A DNA stretch of 6,119 nt from an uncultured Cellvibrionales bacterium (lineage in GTDB: Bacteria; Pseudomonadota; Gammaproteobacteria; Pseudomonadales; UBA7434): contig CALCNB010000403.1 of NCBI GenBank assembly GCA_937897785.1, forward strand, positions 1-6,119, read 5' to 3'. Below, in pieces: positions 5,979 to 6,119 of the stretch (position 1 is the first letter of the stretch; each line of letters starts with the position of its first letter). The notes beneath the pieces were generated by a model, which was not told the origin of the DNA, searched no databases, and was given only the letters and a program-made list of their open reading frames with translations. Position numbers and translations under genes: made by a program.

Positions 5979-5998
5979 GCATATGAGGTAACAATTTC

Positions 5999-6119
5999 AT
6001 GAAAGGGATAACGGCATTTAATCATCTCAGTCAATCGTTGGTTTGTGTTATCAGCAAATCTTTCAGCATGGTGCTCGCTGCTACAGTACTTTGCGCGCAA
6101 GCGGAACTGGGCGAGCCTG
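5999..6119 (+). CDS. nrtA: Start of a secreted protein, probably nitrate ABC transporter binding protein NrtA
   Basis: Only the first 40 residues are in the window and the frame is open to the edge. They form a Sec-type signal peptide: K2 and K20 before a hydrophobic stretch (SFSMVLAATVLCAQA, residues 21-35), with a likely cleavage after AQA at about residue 35. The mature start (ELGEP) resembles the region before the ligand-binding domain of proteobacterial NrtA proteins. GAGG lies ten bases before the ATG. Placement behind nasTS and an ANTAR-type attenuator strongly suggests the first gene of the nitrate uptake and assimilation operon. Another nitrate/nitrite assimilation product with a signal peptide cannot be excluded because too little sequence is visible. 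Confidence 0.65.
   Translation, partial: MKGITAFNHLSQSLVCVISKSFSMVLAATVLCAQAELGEP

Noticed and set aside
1..6119. CRISPR arrays, tRNA or rRNA genes, insertion sequences, toxin-antitoxin or defence genes
   Set aside because: I looked for regular direct repeats, cloverleaf-like segments, transposase motifs and terminal inverted repeats and saw none; the gene content is metabolic and regulatory.

Overview
The base composition, gene spacing and protein families suggest a heterotrophic gammaproteobacterium of moderate GC, perhaps a marine one. That placement is inferred from protein style only. All coding sequence is on the + strand, in two functional blocks separated by a 404-bp gap.

Block 1 (1-3477) looks like one transcription unit of oxidative or lipid-type metabolism. 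It holds the 3' end of a luciferase-like (LLM) flavin monooxygenase, a second complete LLM overlapping it by one base (TAATG junction), a PAPS-dependent sulfotransferase with a strong ribosome binding site, and a PaaI-like hotdog thioesterase with an N-terminal extension. No substrate can be read from the sequence. An identical 8-mer, TGCATCTT, lies 1-14 bases behind each of the three stop codons that end the second LLM, the sulfotransferase and the thioesterase.

Block 2 (about 3480-6119) is a nitrate-assimilation control region. nasT (a receiver-ANTAR antiterminator) and nasS (a cytoplasmic nitrate-binding protein of the NrtA/CmpA family) form a two-gene operon. Downstream, after a 386-bp intergenic region, a secreted protein begins whose first residues fit the periplasmic nitrate-binding protein NrtA; it runs off the window. 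Its leader carries an intrinsic terminator with two T9 tracts. Just before the terminator is a 4-bp stem closing the hexaloop AATGAA (A at position 1, G at position 4), the signature of an ANTAR-protein target. The 3' arm of that stem shares bases with the 5' arm of the terminator, so the two structures exclude each other.

Both nasTS and the nrtA leader are preceded by nearly identical sigma-54-type -24/-12 elements (TGGCATA-N4-TTGTA). Each has an NtrC-like GCAC/GTGC dyad or half-site about 90-160 bp upstream of the predicted start. The proposed circuit is that NtrC and sigma-54 report nitrogen limitation and start transcription of both units. NasS holds NasT until nitrate or nitrite binds, then freed NasT stabilises the hexaloop hairpin and lets polymerase pass the terminator into the transport and assimilation genes. 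The NasS/NasT mechanism is established in other proteobacteria; its use here, and the sigma-54/NtrC assignments, are inferred. One inconsistency remains: the only candidate first hexaloop (P1) overlaps the predicted sigma-54 start site.
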